The notes under the pieces: generated by a model
What the model was told of the DNA's origin: nothing
What the model saw: the letters and a program-made list of their open reading frames with translations, nothing else
The model's database searches: none
Shown here: positions 1-12,594 of the stretch, piece by piece
How the letters are laid out: each line of letters starts with the position of its first letter
Numbering within the stretch: the stretch's first letter is position 1
Made by a program: the position numbers and the translations under genes
NCBI RefSeq assembly: GCF_002878395.1
Contig: NW_025850342.1
Coordinates: 124,001 to 188,000 of the forward strand
Origin: Capsicum annuum
Lineage: Eukaryota; Streptophyta; Magnoliopsida; Solanales; Solanaceae
Reading direction: 5' to 3'
Length of the DNA stretch: 64,000 nt

Positions 1-257
1 ATGGATCATTTCCTACCTTAGAACCGGTGAACAGGGAAGGATTCATTCGGGTAAAGTAATGAATCTTGGCTTCAGTAGCGTTGGCCACTGGGTTGGCCGG
101 AATTGTGGCTGGATGTTCATTCTAAGTTGTGACTGAATGAGCTAGAGTAGTGAATCCAGTCCTGCATTCGGCATGAGAGACGTGCTCATCCAGAGGACCT
201 GGCTGGACGGGCTTACTAATTTCCATTTCTCCCTTCGCTAGACCTTTTGGAAGGCAT
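1..257 (-). pseudogene. gag N-terminus of element A (broken)
   Basis: Reading the minus strand, a Met codon at 257-255 opens a sequence resembling the start of chromovirus gag: a basic stretch, then runs similar to HVEFR-, ANPVA- and RxxDFTRMNPPSF-type segments. Several in-frame stops break it. It lies downstream of the primer site and LTR of element A, which is the expected place for gag. Gag would form the particle that packages the element RNA. Only the first part is in the window; the rest of the element lies to the left. Family assignment is by comparison with the better preserved gag of element G at 34643. The stops make function very unlikely. Confidence 0.7.
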
Positions 258-462
258 GATCTGTAAACAAAGGGAAGAAGTAGATTAGACTGACAGTTTA
301 ACTAGAGCTTATGCTCACTAGCACGACATGAATACTAAAAGACGGGAAACTATTCCTAAAACATCTCATAGCCTCCTGCACAAAAGTGTGGTGCACAACA
401 CACACATGCATAAAACTCTACTAGATGTGGTTTTCATACTTCGTAGGACACTATTGAATGTT

Positions 463-478
463 AGGCTCTGATTCCAAG
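463..478 (-). other. Primer binding site of element A
   Basis: On the minus strand this reads TTGGAATCAGAGCC, a near match to the complement of the 3' end of initiator methionine tRNA (usual form TGGTATCAGAGC). It sits 2 bases from the LTR end at 481, which fixes the element on the minus strand and marks the LTR on its right as the 5' LTR. Confidence 0.85.
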
Positions 479-480
479 TT

Positions 481-3272
481 TGTAACGCCCCAAATCTGAT
501 ACACGAAATGCTACACAGTGCTCATGACCTCGAAGGACCACAAGCTAACCTATGACTGATATCTATACCTGAACACTGCATAATATACTTTATAAAGGCA
601 GTAAGGCCTTAAGGTTCAAAACTAATAAAATAATCTCAGAATGATATGGTATCACAATACCAAAATAAAACCTGAAATAAACTTTCTAAACATGATAGTC
701 TGAAAAGCCACTAACTATCTGAACTATCTGAATAAGGAGTTGATGGGACATGTCCCCAACAAACTCAAACTATTGAAATAGATTAATTAATGAGATAATA
801 AAGTAATGGTCATATCCTCAAAGGATGAGGACTTACGGATAACTCAGACTACTGAGACTAGAATGCTACTGATGCTGTAGAGCTCGTGCTTCTGAACCTA
901 TGGTATAAAACACCATAGCACAAATGTGTCAGTACTTTGAATGTACTGTTATGCATACAAGAAAGGCTGAATTCAAAGGGTTCACATGCATGAACTATAA
1001 TAAATGACTGGATAACATGAATGTGAGAATACATGTATGAATACATAATAACTGTAACTGAGTACGTGATAACATGATTACTAAATCTGAGTACTGATAA
1101 TGTACGATACTGCTAACTGTATAACTAAAATAACTGATACCAAACGACTGTACCTGACAGTCTAGTTTCTGATGGAACTAGCTGAGTTCTGTATTATACT
1201 TAGTTAACTGTATCTGACAGTCCTAAATATGAAGAACTATCTAAGTTCTTTTACTGAGACTAAGACTGAAACTAAAACTGTAACGGTGAAAGGTAATCAT
1301 CAAACCGATATGCCCCAAAACTGAACTGGTGAGGTCTAACCTGTAACCCAAGATAGAAAGGTGTCAATACCGTGCTACGGGTAAAGACTAGCTATGAGTA
1401 TACCCTCTCTAACAAGGATCTCTTCCGTCATCCCCTCCTGGTAGGTAGCCCAAGTAAGATGTATAAGTCCCTAACTGCGTAGGGTGCATTGCGAACTACG
1501 CTAGCTACATAGTTCTAGAACACAAGGATTACTTCTAAGGGTCATACCTTCCACTAAATAATAGGTGAGTCCCCATCCCTGGGTTCATTCGGTGCTGAAC
1601 CCTACTACCAACTAAATAGACACAGAACTGATTAACCAAACTGAACTGATACTAGTGGTATTGTTTAGCAAAGCTAAACTGAGTTCACTAAGTTTCGTTG
1701 ATAGAGGGAATACTATTGAGATCTGAGTACTAACTGAGAGTACTAAACTTACTGAGATATACTAGGAATACTGAGGTTAGCAAGATTACTGAGTACTGAG
1801 ATCATTGAGATTACAGAACTACTATGATTACTGAGATTTCTGGTTTTCCTGAGTCACATTACTAACTGGGTTCTATAGATCATGGATTGACTGAGATTAT
1901 CATGAAAACATGAAACTGGCTATAGGCACACAGCTAAATTGTTGGGTACAAGTACCCCAAGACTCAAAGGAAAGAAACGGACAAAGCATAACTTTCTTTA
2001 ATACATGACTAACATGAAAAATCCATAGTCCATTAATTAAGACATTTCATCAAATACTTGACATGTATTAAGTTGTACATGAATAGGGATTACATATTAG
2101 TATACTAGTATGACACTTTCCTTTCGTAAAGGCATTTAATCAAACACATAGGTAGCATGCTATGGTTATACAATCCTCAACACATCTAATAATCATGGAT
2201 ACATTAATCACCATTTAAATTGAAGGGGTTTTATCATGGTTATTATTAAAATCATCACATACTAGGGTCAATCATTGGAATATGTAATTTAAAACATGAA
2301 TCAAAACCACACAGCATCATGAACATGAATTTCAATTCAATTTAAATCATGAACATTCACAAATACCCATATCTTGGATTTTAAAAGAGATTCTTGAGCT
2401 TCGTGGGTGAAAGGGACCCATGAATGAACACATGACATACCTGGGTTGTGTTTTCTTGAAGATTAATTGAGGAAAACTTGAATTCTTGAGTTGGAATTAA
2501 ACACCTAGGGTTTTCTTGTTCTTAAGGATAGATCTTTGAGGGAAAAACCTAATTTGATATTGTGAATGAATAATGAACTTGTGAGCCTTGATCTGATATA
2601 ATTAGGGGTTAAAACGGGTTGAAAAAGACCCAAATACCCTTTAAAAATAACTTAATATAACTAAATGTGATCTACAATAGCTTGTGCCAAGGTCCATCAT
2701 TTCAACCGTCGTACGTAGACAAAGAAAATGAATCACTGGCTAAGTAGGACGGCTTGGGAGACAGAGGAAAAAGACCCAAATACCCTTTAAAAATGACTTA
2801 AAATAACTAAATATGATTTGTGATGGATTGTACGATGGCCCATCGCTGGCTTAACAGTTCGTCGTTTTGACCATCGTAAGTGGACCAAGAAAAGGACTTA
2901 CTGCCTAAGTAGCGACGACTTGGGCGACGGTCTGTTGGAAATTCTATGGTACGTTAACCTATTTGTCGCACCTTATTCAAAAGTTTCACTCACTGCCTTG
3001 GCCGCAAAGGTCCCTCGCTAGATCGACGGTCCGTCAATCTGGCCGTCGCACTTGGGAGATTCTGATAACTCTGAGTAAAACATCCATAACTTTTTACTCC
3101 AATATCAGATTTGGAAGAAATTGGTATCGTTTGAAAGCTAATTCAATTTCTCACATGATAAAAAGTGAAAATATTAAAAATTCCACGTATACAAAAGTGG
3201 GTTTATCTTTCAAAGAAAATTTCTAACATTCTTGGGATTATTTCAAGATAGGTACAAGTACGGGTTATTATA
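481..3272 (-). repeat. 5' LTR of element A (minus strand)
   Basis: The top strand starts TGTAACGCCCC next to the primer site and ends GGGTTATTATA. On the coding strand it therefore runs from TATAATAACCC to GGGGCGTTACA, matching the termini of element G's 3' LTR (TATAATACCCC to GTTACA). It is about 2.8 kb. It holds the block shared by most LTRs here (roughly 1280-1620), the conserved GGTATG segment near 2435-2445, and an internal 145-bp tandem duplication. The left mate is outside the window. Short ORFs inside it (for example 858-1046) are not credible genes. Confidence 0.8.
2621..2930. repeat. 145-bp tandem duplication in LTR A
   Basis: A segment beginning GAAAAAGACCCAAATACCC starts at 2621 and again at 2766, with similar following sequence through about 2930. 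The copies have diverged most at their right ends, so this is an old internal duplication. I did not find a matching tandem copy in the other LTRs. Confidence 0.7.
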
Positions 3273-4063
3273 AGAATCATCCACTATAGTTGGAGCATAG
3301 GTCACCTACTAAGTAAAATTTACTGAATATTCCTTAACACTCATATTGTGATGATTAATGTTGATGAACTCCTTTACTTTGGCTTCCCTCAACTCTAGCA
3401 AAAAAAACCTATCCAGTAATACAATAGCAAACTCATCCCACTCTACTGGCCCATCATCTATACCTCTATTTTCCTTTCATTGCCTAACCCACGTATGAGC
3501 CACTCCTTGAGGATGGTAAGAAGGAAAATCAACATATTCACTCAAAGTGACACCCATAATATTATTCAAATTCTAAACACTGTCTAAGAACTCCTATAAA
3601 TCCTCCTTAAATTTAGATCTAAAAAATATTGGTAGTTTTATTCGAGTGAAATCTCAAATTCTGGTTGTCGATGTACTCACTATTGGGTTAGATTGGGCCA
3701 TAAACTACTAGTTATTCCTAGCATTCATAGATTAGGCTAGCATTATAAAAGTAACCCTAAACTGAACATGAGAGACCTACGCATTCAGAGGGTGTTAGAG
3801 AAGTTGCAGTGGTGCTTTTTATTTAATGTTTTTTCTTTCATTAGTTTTCTTAGGAGGCATTTTTCTATAAACAGATAGAGTACAACTTAGAAGAAGAATC
3901 TTAATATATTTCAAACTCAATTGCACAACGTTAATCATAAAGGAAGTGAGAGTTCTTTAAAATATTTCATTTCCTTTGTTCTATAAGTATGGCGCGCTTC
4001 TCACCCATGAACAATACTCTACTTAATGCAACTTTTGTACACCCTAGGACACTTTAAACCTGT
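3273..4063 (-). pseudogene. gag 5' region of element F (broken)
   Basis: This stretch lies between the outer end of LTR A and the primer site of element F. The segment around 3360-3560 matches, in the same orientation, the gag region of element B near 43380-43560: both carry runs that read as the conserved gag helix region and the CTCATCCCAC-like segment. Many stops are present. The 3' part of gag and all of pol are missing, replaced on the left by LTR A, so element F is truncated. Right of about 3780 it becomes 5' leader sequence. Confidence 0.55.
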
Positions 4064-4078
4064 GGCTCTGATATTACA
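4064..4078 (-). other. Primer binding site of element F (degenerate)
   Basis: The top strand reads GGCTCTGATATTACA just before the LTR. The minus-strand complement TGTAATATCAGAGCC keeps the ATCAGAGCC half of the initiator-Met tRNA complement; the LTR-proximal half has decayed. It gives the direction of element F. Confidence 0.65.
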
Positions 4079-4080
4079 TT

Positions 4081-6175
4081 TATCATGAACTTAGTCTACC
4101 CCTAGTGGTAACATGGTGCCAAAGGTCACAAGTCGGCCTAAGCTAACCAATGTTCTAGCATGCGTTTAAATACTAAAGTAATTATAAAAGTAATTGTTGG
4201 AAGCTAATTGATAATAATATAAAATTGAATATCAATTTAAATTGGAAATAGAAATGACTGACAAGTCAATAAGCTGACAAGTTAAACATTTGTCTGAAAG
4301 TCTTTCAACATAATGAAATAATGGGATAATCCCCCAACTAACGACAACTAAAATAATTGACAAGAAAATAAAATTGATATCTAGTCCTCAGATAAGTATG
4401 ACTCACCAAAAGATATTACTGAATGTGGCACGGGAACATGCTAAGTGCGGTTTGGGTATTGAGCATCCAAAACCATATTATGAGACAATATAGCACAAAA
4501 AGTATACCATTAGTACTTTGAATATACTGAGTATATGAGATTGGACACTAAGTAACATGACTGCACATGAATGAATGAACATGCAAACAAAATGCAAAAC
4601 CAAGTATAATATGTGTGCTGGATAATACTTAATACTGGATAATTGAATATCTGAATAATTGGTTAATAAAAACTAAATTGAACATAAACTAAAAATAAAA
4701 TGAGGAATATGGGAGCTAACAATAACCGACATACACCAATTTGAGCAAAACCATGGTCTAACCTATAACCTAGTAGGAAGGGGTCTAGTACCTTGCTAAG
4801 GGTATCAACACTAGCTATCGTGGATCTAATAAGCTAATTTCCCAAAGGAATTTATGTCAGTCCTTTACTGGCGGGTGACCCTCATACCCTATGGTGGCGT
4901 CGTAGTTCTTGAACTTAAGGACTTCTACTAAAGCTCTCAGTCCTCAAATGGTGGGTGAGCCTTCATCCCTGTGTTCACTCGGTGCTAAGTACTACTCCCA
5001 ACTAAATGACACTGGAATTGATATATATGTATATTCTCAATATGGTAAAATCTATAAAATATCAACTTAAGCGTAGTCTGAAGTGCTCAAAACATATGAA
5101 TTGTTTTATGTGTGAAGTCGTAAGTATTGGGTGTTCATAACCCACCAACTTTGTCTAATGCAATTGATCATGATAACGACTTAATTCTGATCATGGTAAA
5201 GAATTTACAAAACACATTCCAAACTCCATAATTTATAAATAATAAAGAAATTTATCTTTGAGCAAGGAAAATGTCACCCTTGTTTAAAGACATGTGTTTA
5301 TGGTATGATTTCAAAGAAAATAGAGTACATTAAAGAAAACATAATATTTGATCTAGAACCTAAGTATAGGATAAAGTAAAGTTAAGTGTTAGAATCTTTT
5401 TGGGACTCAATGGGTGGAAGGGACCTATTGATGAAACCCAATATACCTGAAATGGAAGCCTTAAAGAAAATCCTTGGAATTGAGTTTGAGATGGACAAAC
5501 CCTAGCTTTCTTTAGAGAAGAAATCACTTTTATTTCCTACTATGGATTGAATTTATAATTAAATAGTGAATTTAGGTAAATTTAAGATCTTATACCACTC
5601 TTGAGAAAGCCAAAATTACGTGGGTTAGGAGTTAATAGAATGGGAATTGATGAAAAGTCCCTTTCTAAATTATGCAGGAAATTATTGATACCTGTCATAA
5701 TGACTCAAGCTATGAATCATTGTGAATGGTCACGAGTCGTGATCTAATGTTATAAAGTTCTAAGTCTATTTTTTATGACAATGACTCCACTTAAAATGAA
5801 TCATTAGCTCTGATCACGGGTTATTAGGAGAAGTCATGGTTGGAGACTCAATTTCTAGATTTCTTTCTCTTGTGATGGTGGGTTCACCTAATGACTTATT
5901 AGGACTTATAGCAATACGTTGGCTAGACTAATAACCTTACGGATGCATTTTTGGAAGACCTCATTATCGTGGGAAGGACTACACCCAATGACTCAATATG
6001 ACTAGCCACAAGTCATGGACTGAGTTATTGCCGCTGGCAGTTTACAGACCCTTAGGAAATTTTCCACAACTTTTCACCTTGATATCAAATTTATGTGTGA
6101 ATTGTGGAATTGGAAAGATAATTTAATGGCCTATATTTTAATAGGTGTAGAGAGCTTGAAATTTTGGTTATTACA
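4081..6175 (-). repeat. LTR of element F (minus strand)
   Basis: It begins on the top strand at TATCATGAAC, next to the primer site, and ends at GGTTATTACA (6175), so the element-sense start is TGTAATAACC. Length is about 2.1 kb. It has the shared LTR core at 4720-5010 and the conserved AGGTAT-type block near 5400-5460 (the phrase 'GGGTGGAAGGGACC' on the top strand). No second copy is in the window, and no matching target duplication was found, so this is a 5' LTR attached to a truncated gag. Confidence 0.7.
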
Positions 6176-8428
6176 CAAATTGAACATAAATTGGGTACCA
6201 AATCCACCCTTACAGTTAAGGATTTCAAGACCTAGATTCTAAGAATTTTTACATGAATTAGGATTAAAACTAATGGGAAATTACCAATAAGAGAAAGGAT
6301 AGCTTGCCTTAGCTTCTACAATGATTTAATACTTTTTCCTGTATTTGAACTTTCTATTTGGTCTGAAAATTATGGAAAAAATGATAGAAAATTGGGTGGG
6401 ATAAAGAGGATAAATTGTATACAGGTGTCGCCAAAACGGACACCTGGACGCAAAAGCACCTACAGATAAAGCAGCATCTTGACCGGTAAAGAGATCCAGC
6501 AGCATATTCAGGTGACAATTTTGTGCTAAAATGGTGCGAGCTTTAGCATCCATTGACCGCTAAATTGGACTCCCATTGTTCTAGGGTCAATAAAGTGCTA
6601 GCGCTGATGTTTTCCAAAAGGATCTTAAGTGGTCATGTCGGTGCCATGCCCTAGATTTTGACCAAGTCCCTAACAGACTTCAACTAGGTGCTCCGAATTC
6701 ATTTAGAATCTTGTGTGTGCAAATAAATTATTCTATCATACAAAATTCGATGTTCTAAACTTAATGGAACCATCTAAACTTTCATCAAGATCATTTAAAC
6801 TAAATATAGGGAATACACATATAGTTATATTTTTTCACATAATTGCCCAATTGCCTAAAATGATCTTAAAAGCCTCAGGAACTGACCCAATGTCCCCCTA
6901 GTCTAAAATAAATATTATAGGCAGCACTATCGAAAATCTCATATGAGCTCATCTACTAGGAGTTTTTGTCCAAAGCCAAATCCTAAATAGAGAAATCTCC
7001 AAAATAGGAAAAAGAGCCTAAAATCTAAATAAATTGTCCATAACCAAACGGACAGTTCCGTCAAGTCATAAATGACTTGTAGCCGCTATGGGATGGCTTA
7101 AAATGTTTGAAATGCATGTAAACTAAGGAAATGACAAAAAGGATCATTAAAATATCCACTACTAAAAAGAATTTTGTTCGTAAAAGTCAAATGGATAGAA
7201 GAAGCACAAAAACTGAAAGGGACGAGATTCTAGGCATGCATGCTCTGAGCAAGACTTTCCAGATAACTTCCAAGAAGAGACGACACTTCTTAGCAATTTT
7301 TTCCATAGGTATTCAGTTTTACACAACTTCTTAACTTATCAAATGACTAAAAGTCAACCTTAACAACCAACTGACCTCCAATTAATTTAAAGAAGAATAA
7401 TGAATGCAAATCAAAACCATGACACACTGATTCGACAATGATAATAGCACCATCAAATAAAAACTCATCCAAGCCAAAGGAAATCCAAGGCTTGGCACAT
7501 GAAACCAACTCCAATATCCAAATATATCCTTATGTACCTAGTATCCATTAACAAAGAAAATAGTCTCTCATGTCCTTTCCATGTAATTCCACCATACTAA
7601 CCTTGAAGAACTAAAGATGATTCACAAAGAATCCAAACTAGAAAGCGTTAGAATAAGCTAGTAAGGCTAGGTAAGAAAATGTAAATAACCAAGGCATATA
7701 ATTTATGCCAATTCTACAACTGGTTTGAATAACCCTCAAAGTTGATACCTAGAAGATCTAAGCACACATACTTACCATGAAATGATCCGCTCTATGATTT
7801 CCCATCAATTGAGGATGAAGTCATGTTTAATTTCACTTAGTATACTACATCTACAGAGTTGATCATCCAAAAATTTTTACAAACACTGAAACCCAAGATT
7901 AAACCTGATACAACCAATACTTTACACATCAGACTACTATGTAAACACCAATAAATCACATTACATATGAACTAAATAAGACCAAACAGGCATTCGAAGA
8001 ATAGTCTTAGAAAAATTATAGATGAAATCCCAACCGAGAGAAATCTAGAAATAAAGGTTTCACCCAATCTCTACAACTTACCATTGAATCCTAACACCAA
8101 GGATGAAATGCACTATCTTAACTATCGAAACCAATCTCGTATATGGGTAAACATCCATACTTTAAACCTATCATAAACTGTAAATTTCTATTCAAAGATA
8201 TCAAATAATAAATTGAGAAAATGAGTTTGATCTAAATATAAATAACTAGTCTACCTTAGCATTCAAATGAGATATCCCGACTGGATTATCCAGAAGCCAT
8301 AACCAACAAACAGGTGAAGAAAAAAATCACAATAGAGGAAAAATTACTGGTTGAAAGCACAAATACCAACTACATATTTGCTTGAGGGCATGAACCATCA
8401 AAACATTCTCATGAACTCACTAAGACTA
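6176..8428 (-). mobile_element. R1: copy of non-coding R repeat family, truncated
   Basis: Two segments match R2 in the same orientation: 6190-6660 with about 21100-21590, and 7340-8425 with about 21620-22700. An extra stretch of roughly 600 bases lies between them here. Within that extra stretch, 7062-7079 is the exact reverse complement of an 18-base palindrome-like motif in LTR C1 (27557-27574), suggesting a fragment of C-type LTR. No gag or pol motif was found. The right edge is cut cleanly by LTR E at 8429. Short ORFs inside (6326, 6713, 7131) share no recognised domain and are treated as chance. Confidence 0.65.
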
Positions 8429-10976
8429 TGTAACGCCCCATGTCTCTACCCCAGATGCTACATGGTGCTCATAATCTGAAAGGACCAGAAGCTTACCCAT
8501 GACTGGTACCTACTTTAATATCTGAGTAATAAATACTATAATTGTATAGAAATAGGTGGAAATCTATTCCTTAAGGTTAAAATTTGTAAATAAATCTAAA
8601 TGTGGTATAAAAATACCAAAACTGAATATGAGTATTGAAAAATTAAACAACTATCTAAAAATAATCTAGTTTGAAGATGCCTCTAATTGTCTGAACTATG
8701 GACTTGATGGGAAAAGCCCCCAACTAAATCCATCTACTAAAATAAAACTGAAGTACTTTAAATAATAAGCATGTCCTCAAATTATAAAGACTCACCACTA
8801 ATTTGAAAGCTGAGAATCTGAACAGCTAAGCGTTCTCTGAAGCCCGTGCATCTAAACTTACGATACAAGACATCATAGCATAAAGAAAAGCATGCGTCAG
8901 TACTTTGAATATACTGGTATTCTCAGTATGGTAGGTTGATAGGAATGGGTTCATATGCATGCACAATAATAATGAAATAACATGAATATAATTGAGTAAG
9001 AGTACATGCATGAATACATAGGTCGTAACTGAGATCATCCTAATACTGAGTACTGAATTGGAATTTTGATATCCAATATCTGAGTTTATGAATACTGTAT
9101 TACTAATTATCTGAATGAATATATCTAACAGTTCTAATTATTGTGGAACCCTTATGAGTTCCATACAAAGCTGAGTGACTACATCTGATAATCCTTGATC
9201 TGTAGAACTGAACTGAGTTCTATTTTGAGATGGATACTGGAACTGAGACTGTGGGAGGTAATTATTTAACTGAAATGCCCCTTCTCTAACTAATTTAGGG
9301 TCAAAACTATAACCCCAATTAGAAGGATGCCAATACCGTACCACGGGTAAGGACAAGCTATGAGTTAACCCTCTATGACAGAAAGCTCTTTTGTCAACCC
9401 TCGCTGGCAGGATAACTCGGATGAGAAATATCAACCTTTATGATGTCTACCAGGAAGATACCTCAACCTATGCTGGCTACGTAGTTCTATAATGCAAGCA
9501 TTATTTCTAAGGGTCAAACCCTCTGCTGATAGGAATGCCTCCATCCCCGGGTTAACTCGGTGTTGAATCCTACTCCTAACTAAATAGAAACTGAACTAAT
9601 TTCTGGCCTATACTAGGTTGGACTGAACGGTTACAGAGATTACTGTTTAGCTGAACTGAACTGAGTTTACTAAGTTCTATTAACTGATGGAATACTACTA
9701 AATTTTGTTAGCTAACTGAGTTTATTAATGTCTGAACTAGACATTGAATTAGACAGGAATAATATGGATTCTAGTGAGTTTTCTTGATTTGTATAGTTGA
9801 ATGAGAGTACTACTGATCGTGTCGTGACTGATCCTATTCTATGACTGACCATGGATCTAGGGAATCAGCTAAATTCGCATGTATAAGTACCCCTAGGACT
9901 CGATAGCATAAATTAAGAGATATGAAATAACATGAAACATGTAAACTATGAACTTGATCATTATTCATTCATTGGGGCATTTTCACAAACACTTCCATGA
10001 TATAACTTGCACATAAGCCAACCTGATATTATTTCATTCTCTTAATAGTTCACATGGATAATTTATCAAGAAATTAGTGAGCATAGCATATGTACATAGG
10101 GTTGAACAACAAGTGAGCATCATAATTTATCTCTAAGTTCAGAAGTCAAGGACTTATCATTGACTCACATCAATCTAAACATATAATGATCAATTTCACA
10201 TGATATATATATATATAATCACGAATTAGGATTTTAATCCAAATATCATTTATGGATACACTTTAATTCAAACCATGGAAATCATAAAGTCAATTACTTG
10301 AGGTTCAAAAAATATTCTTGGACTCCAAGGGTGGAAGGAACCTTTGGATAAACACTTGACATACCTTTGTTGAAGAATTTCTGAGAGCTTATGGTTGAAT
10401 CTTGACTACTTGATTTGAAATTGGATTTTCTAGGGTTTTATCGTTGATCGAATTTGAGAAAGAATGACTATATTTGCTTTATAGGGAGTTTAATTTTTTG
10501 TTTTAGGGGGCTGAGGATTAAGAGAAAAAGACCTAAATACCCCCAAGAACGTAATCTTTTAATGACTAAAAATTAGGTCACCAATGCGTAGGTCGACGCG
10601 ATAGCCAATGCATCCCACCATATTTTCATCGATTCACTGGAATTGGATACTGGTAGCTGGGAAAAAATAGCAATTAGTGTGATAGTTAACGCGGTGCACC
10701 AAGATCGCGTTGATTCACTATTTTGGGATTGCAAAGAAGCTTCAAACAAAGTCTAAAAAATCCAAAACTTATCCAGAAATACCTACGGATATTCTTGATC
10801 ATTAATCAACCTAAACATCAACATTTTATGGATGTAAATTTTGCAAAATAAGATTTCCAACCTTTTTAGGTTAAAATGATATTATGTCTGAGTACTTAGC
10901 TAAAATATTCTATGTCTGGGACCCCTTGACAAGCCTGAAGGACTGAATTAAGCTTAGGATTTTGTAGGGTCTTACA
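8429..10976 (-). repeat. 3' LTR of element E
   Basis: The top strand starts TGTAACGCCCC and ends GGGTCTTACA, immediately before the complement of the polypurine tract. It is 2548 bases long and aligns along its whole length with 15401-17930. It includes the shared LTR core at about 9240-9590 and the conserved block at about 10300-10370. An AT microsatellite lies at about 10205-10218. The ORFs at 8826 and 9138 fall inside the LTR and have no support as genes. Confidence 0.9.
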
Positions 10977-11010
10977 TTATCTCCCCCTTGGGAACATTCA
11001 TCCTCGAATG
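10977..11010 (-). other. Polypurine tract and conserved hairpin of element E
   Basis: On the minus strand the tract reads AAGGGGGAGATAA directly before the LTR start TGTAAGACCC. Such tracts prime plus-strand DNA synthesis in LTR retrotransposons. Next to it, 10995-11010 is an inverted repeat, CATTCA-TCCT-CGAATG on the top strand. The same arrangement recurs at 55647 and 63887. Confidence 0.85.
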
Positions 11011-11334
11011 AGACTACTGAGACTGAGAATATTAAGAGACTGACTGACTTACTGGGCATGAACATCTAGAACATGACTATATGATAGATATTACTGGTAT
11101 TCTGAATTATCATTCTGAAGATGTATACCTGATGCATGGATATAGCTGAAAATAATTCATGAATACATCACTGAGATTACTGATAAACTAAATTTATTTA
11201 CTAAACATGCATATCTGATGTATGGATACATGACTGAACTAGCTCATGAATTTATAACTGAACATACAATGGTAACTGATACCATGTTTTAACTAAAATC
11301 TGAACATGAAACTGATTAAGCTGAAGAAAATTAT

Positions 11335-12330
11335 TACCTTGAGCTTAGTCTAGATTAGCGGAGAATAGATAAGGATACTTGGTTTGCATGTTTGATTCTG
11401 CTTCCCAAGTAGATCCCTCACTAGACTGATTCTGCCAAAGAACTTTGACTAAAGATACTTCTTTGTTCCTTAATCTGTGAATGTGATAATCAAGGGTTTT
11501 GATTGGGATCTCTTCATATGAGAGGATGTTCTGAATATCTATGCTGCCCTCAATAGGTACTATGACTTCTGGGTCTCCTAATCATTTCTTTAGCAAGTAG
11601 ACATGGAATACCATATGAACTGGAGATAAATCTTAAGTTAACTCAAGCTCATAAGCTACCTTTATAAAACGACTGAGGATTTATTAAGGATCAATATATC
11701 GGGGACTGAGTTTTCCCTTCATTCCAAAATGCTTCACTCCTTTCATAGGAGAGATCTTCAAGTACACAGTTACCAATATTGAACTCGATATCCTTTGTAC
11801 GGACATCTGTACATGATTTCTGCCGGCTCTGAGCTGACTTAAGCCTTTCCCTGATAAATTAGACCTTCTCTAAGGTATCAAACACCAAGACAGGCCCTAC
11901 CACTATGGCCTTACTCACTTTAAACCAACCAATGGGAGATCTATACCTTATCCTATAAAGCACGGTCCTTTCTTCTTGACCATCTGGCTGACGATGAAAA
12001 GTTCTACTGAGATGAACTCGGGTACCAAGGCCTTTTTGGAATACTTTCCAAAAATAATAGGTGAACTGGGTACCTTTATCAAAGATAATGGACAACGAAA
12101 CACCGTGCAATCTAACTAACTCCCTGATATAGAGTTTGGTGTAATCCTTAGTTGAAGAGGATGTATGAACTGGAAGGAAATAAGCTAATTTGGTCTTTCG
12201 ATCTATACTGACCCAAACTGAATCATGCTGACGATGAGTACGAGGCAAGCCCATCCCAAAGTCCATGTTCACTTCTTCCCATTTCCAGGTGGGAATACTG
12301 AACTCTATTCTTCTTGGCCCCTAGATGAAT
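11335..12330 (-). pseudogene. Integrase and chromodomain-like tail of element E
   Basis: The open segment at 12272-11859 (137 residues) reads as the Ty3 integrase core: MDF near residue 3, IDRKTK near 24, IFDKGTQF near 64 and DGQEERT near 97, so all three acids of the DDE triad are visible. After ERT it jumps to YRSPIGWF, meaning roughly 50 residues are deleted. Upstream (12330-12590) most of the HHCC zinc-binding region is also lost. Downstream, 11335-11480 reads in pieces as the end of the C-terminal tail (WQNQS, STWEAES, YPYLFSANLD). Integrase would insert the DNA copy, and the chromodomain-like tail directs it to chromatin. Stops and deletions make it inactive. Confidence 0.85.
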
Positions 12331-12594
12331 AGAGTAATGCGCACCCTAATTTTCTGGAAGAATTTACTGCCCCAAGTAATCTATACCTAGAAGACATAGA
12401 TGACCCTGACAATGCAAAACTCTATCTCCGCTTTGGGAGAAAACCTTTACTTTCTAATTTATGAATGATTCCTTCAACTGGACTACACAGGGATCCCTAT
12501 TCTTCTTTTCCTTCACTTCACAAACTAGGAATGATTCTAAGCTACTATGCAACCACACACTACATTCTGCTGAATCAACTAAGAGCATACCTAG

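Noticed and set aside
9138..9434. 98-codon minus ORF
   Set aside because: It lies within the shared LTR core of element E; the partner LTR has stops in this frame.
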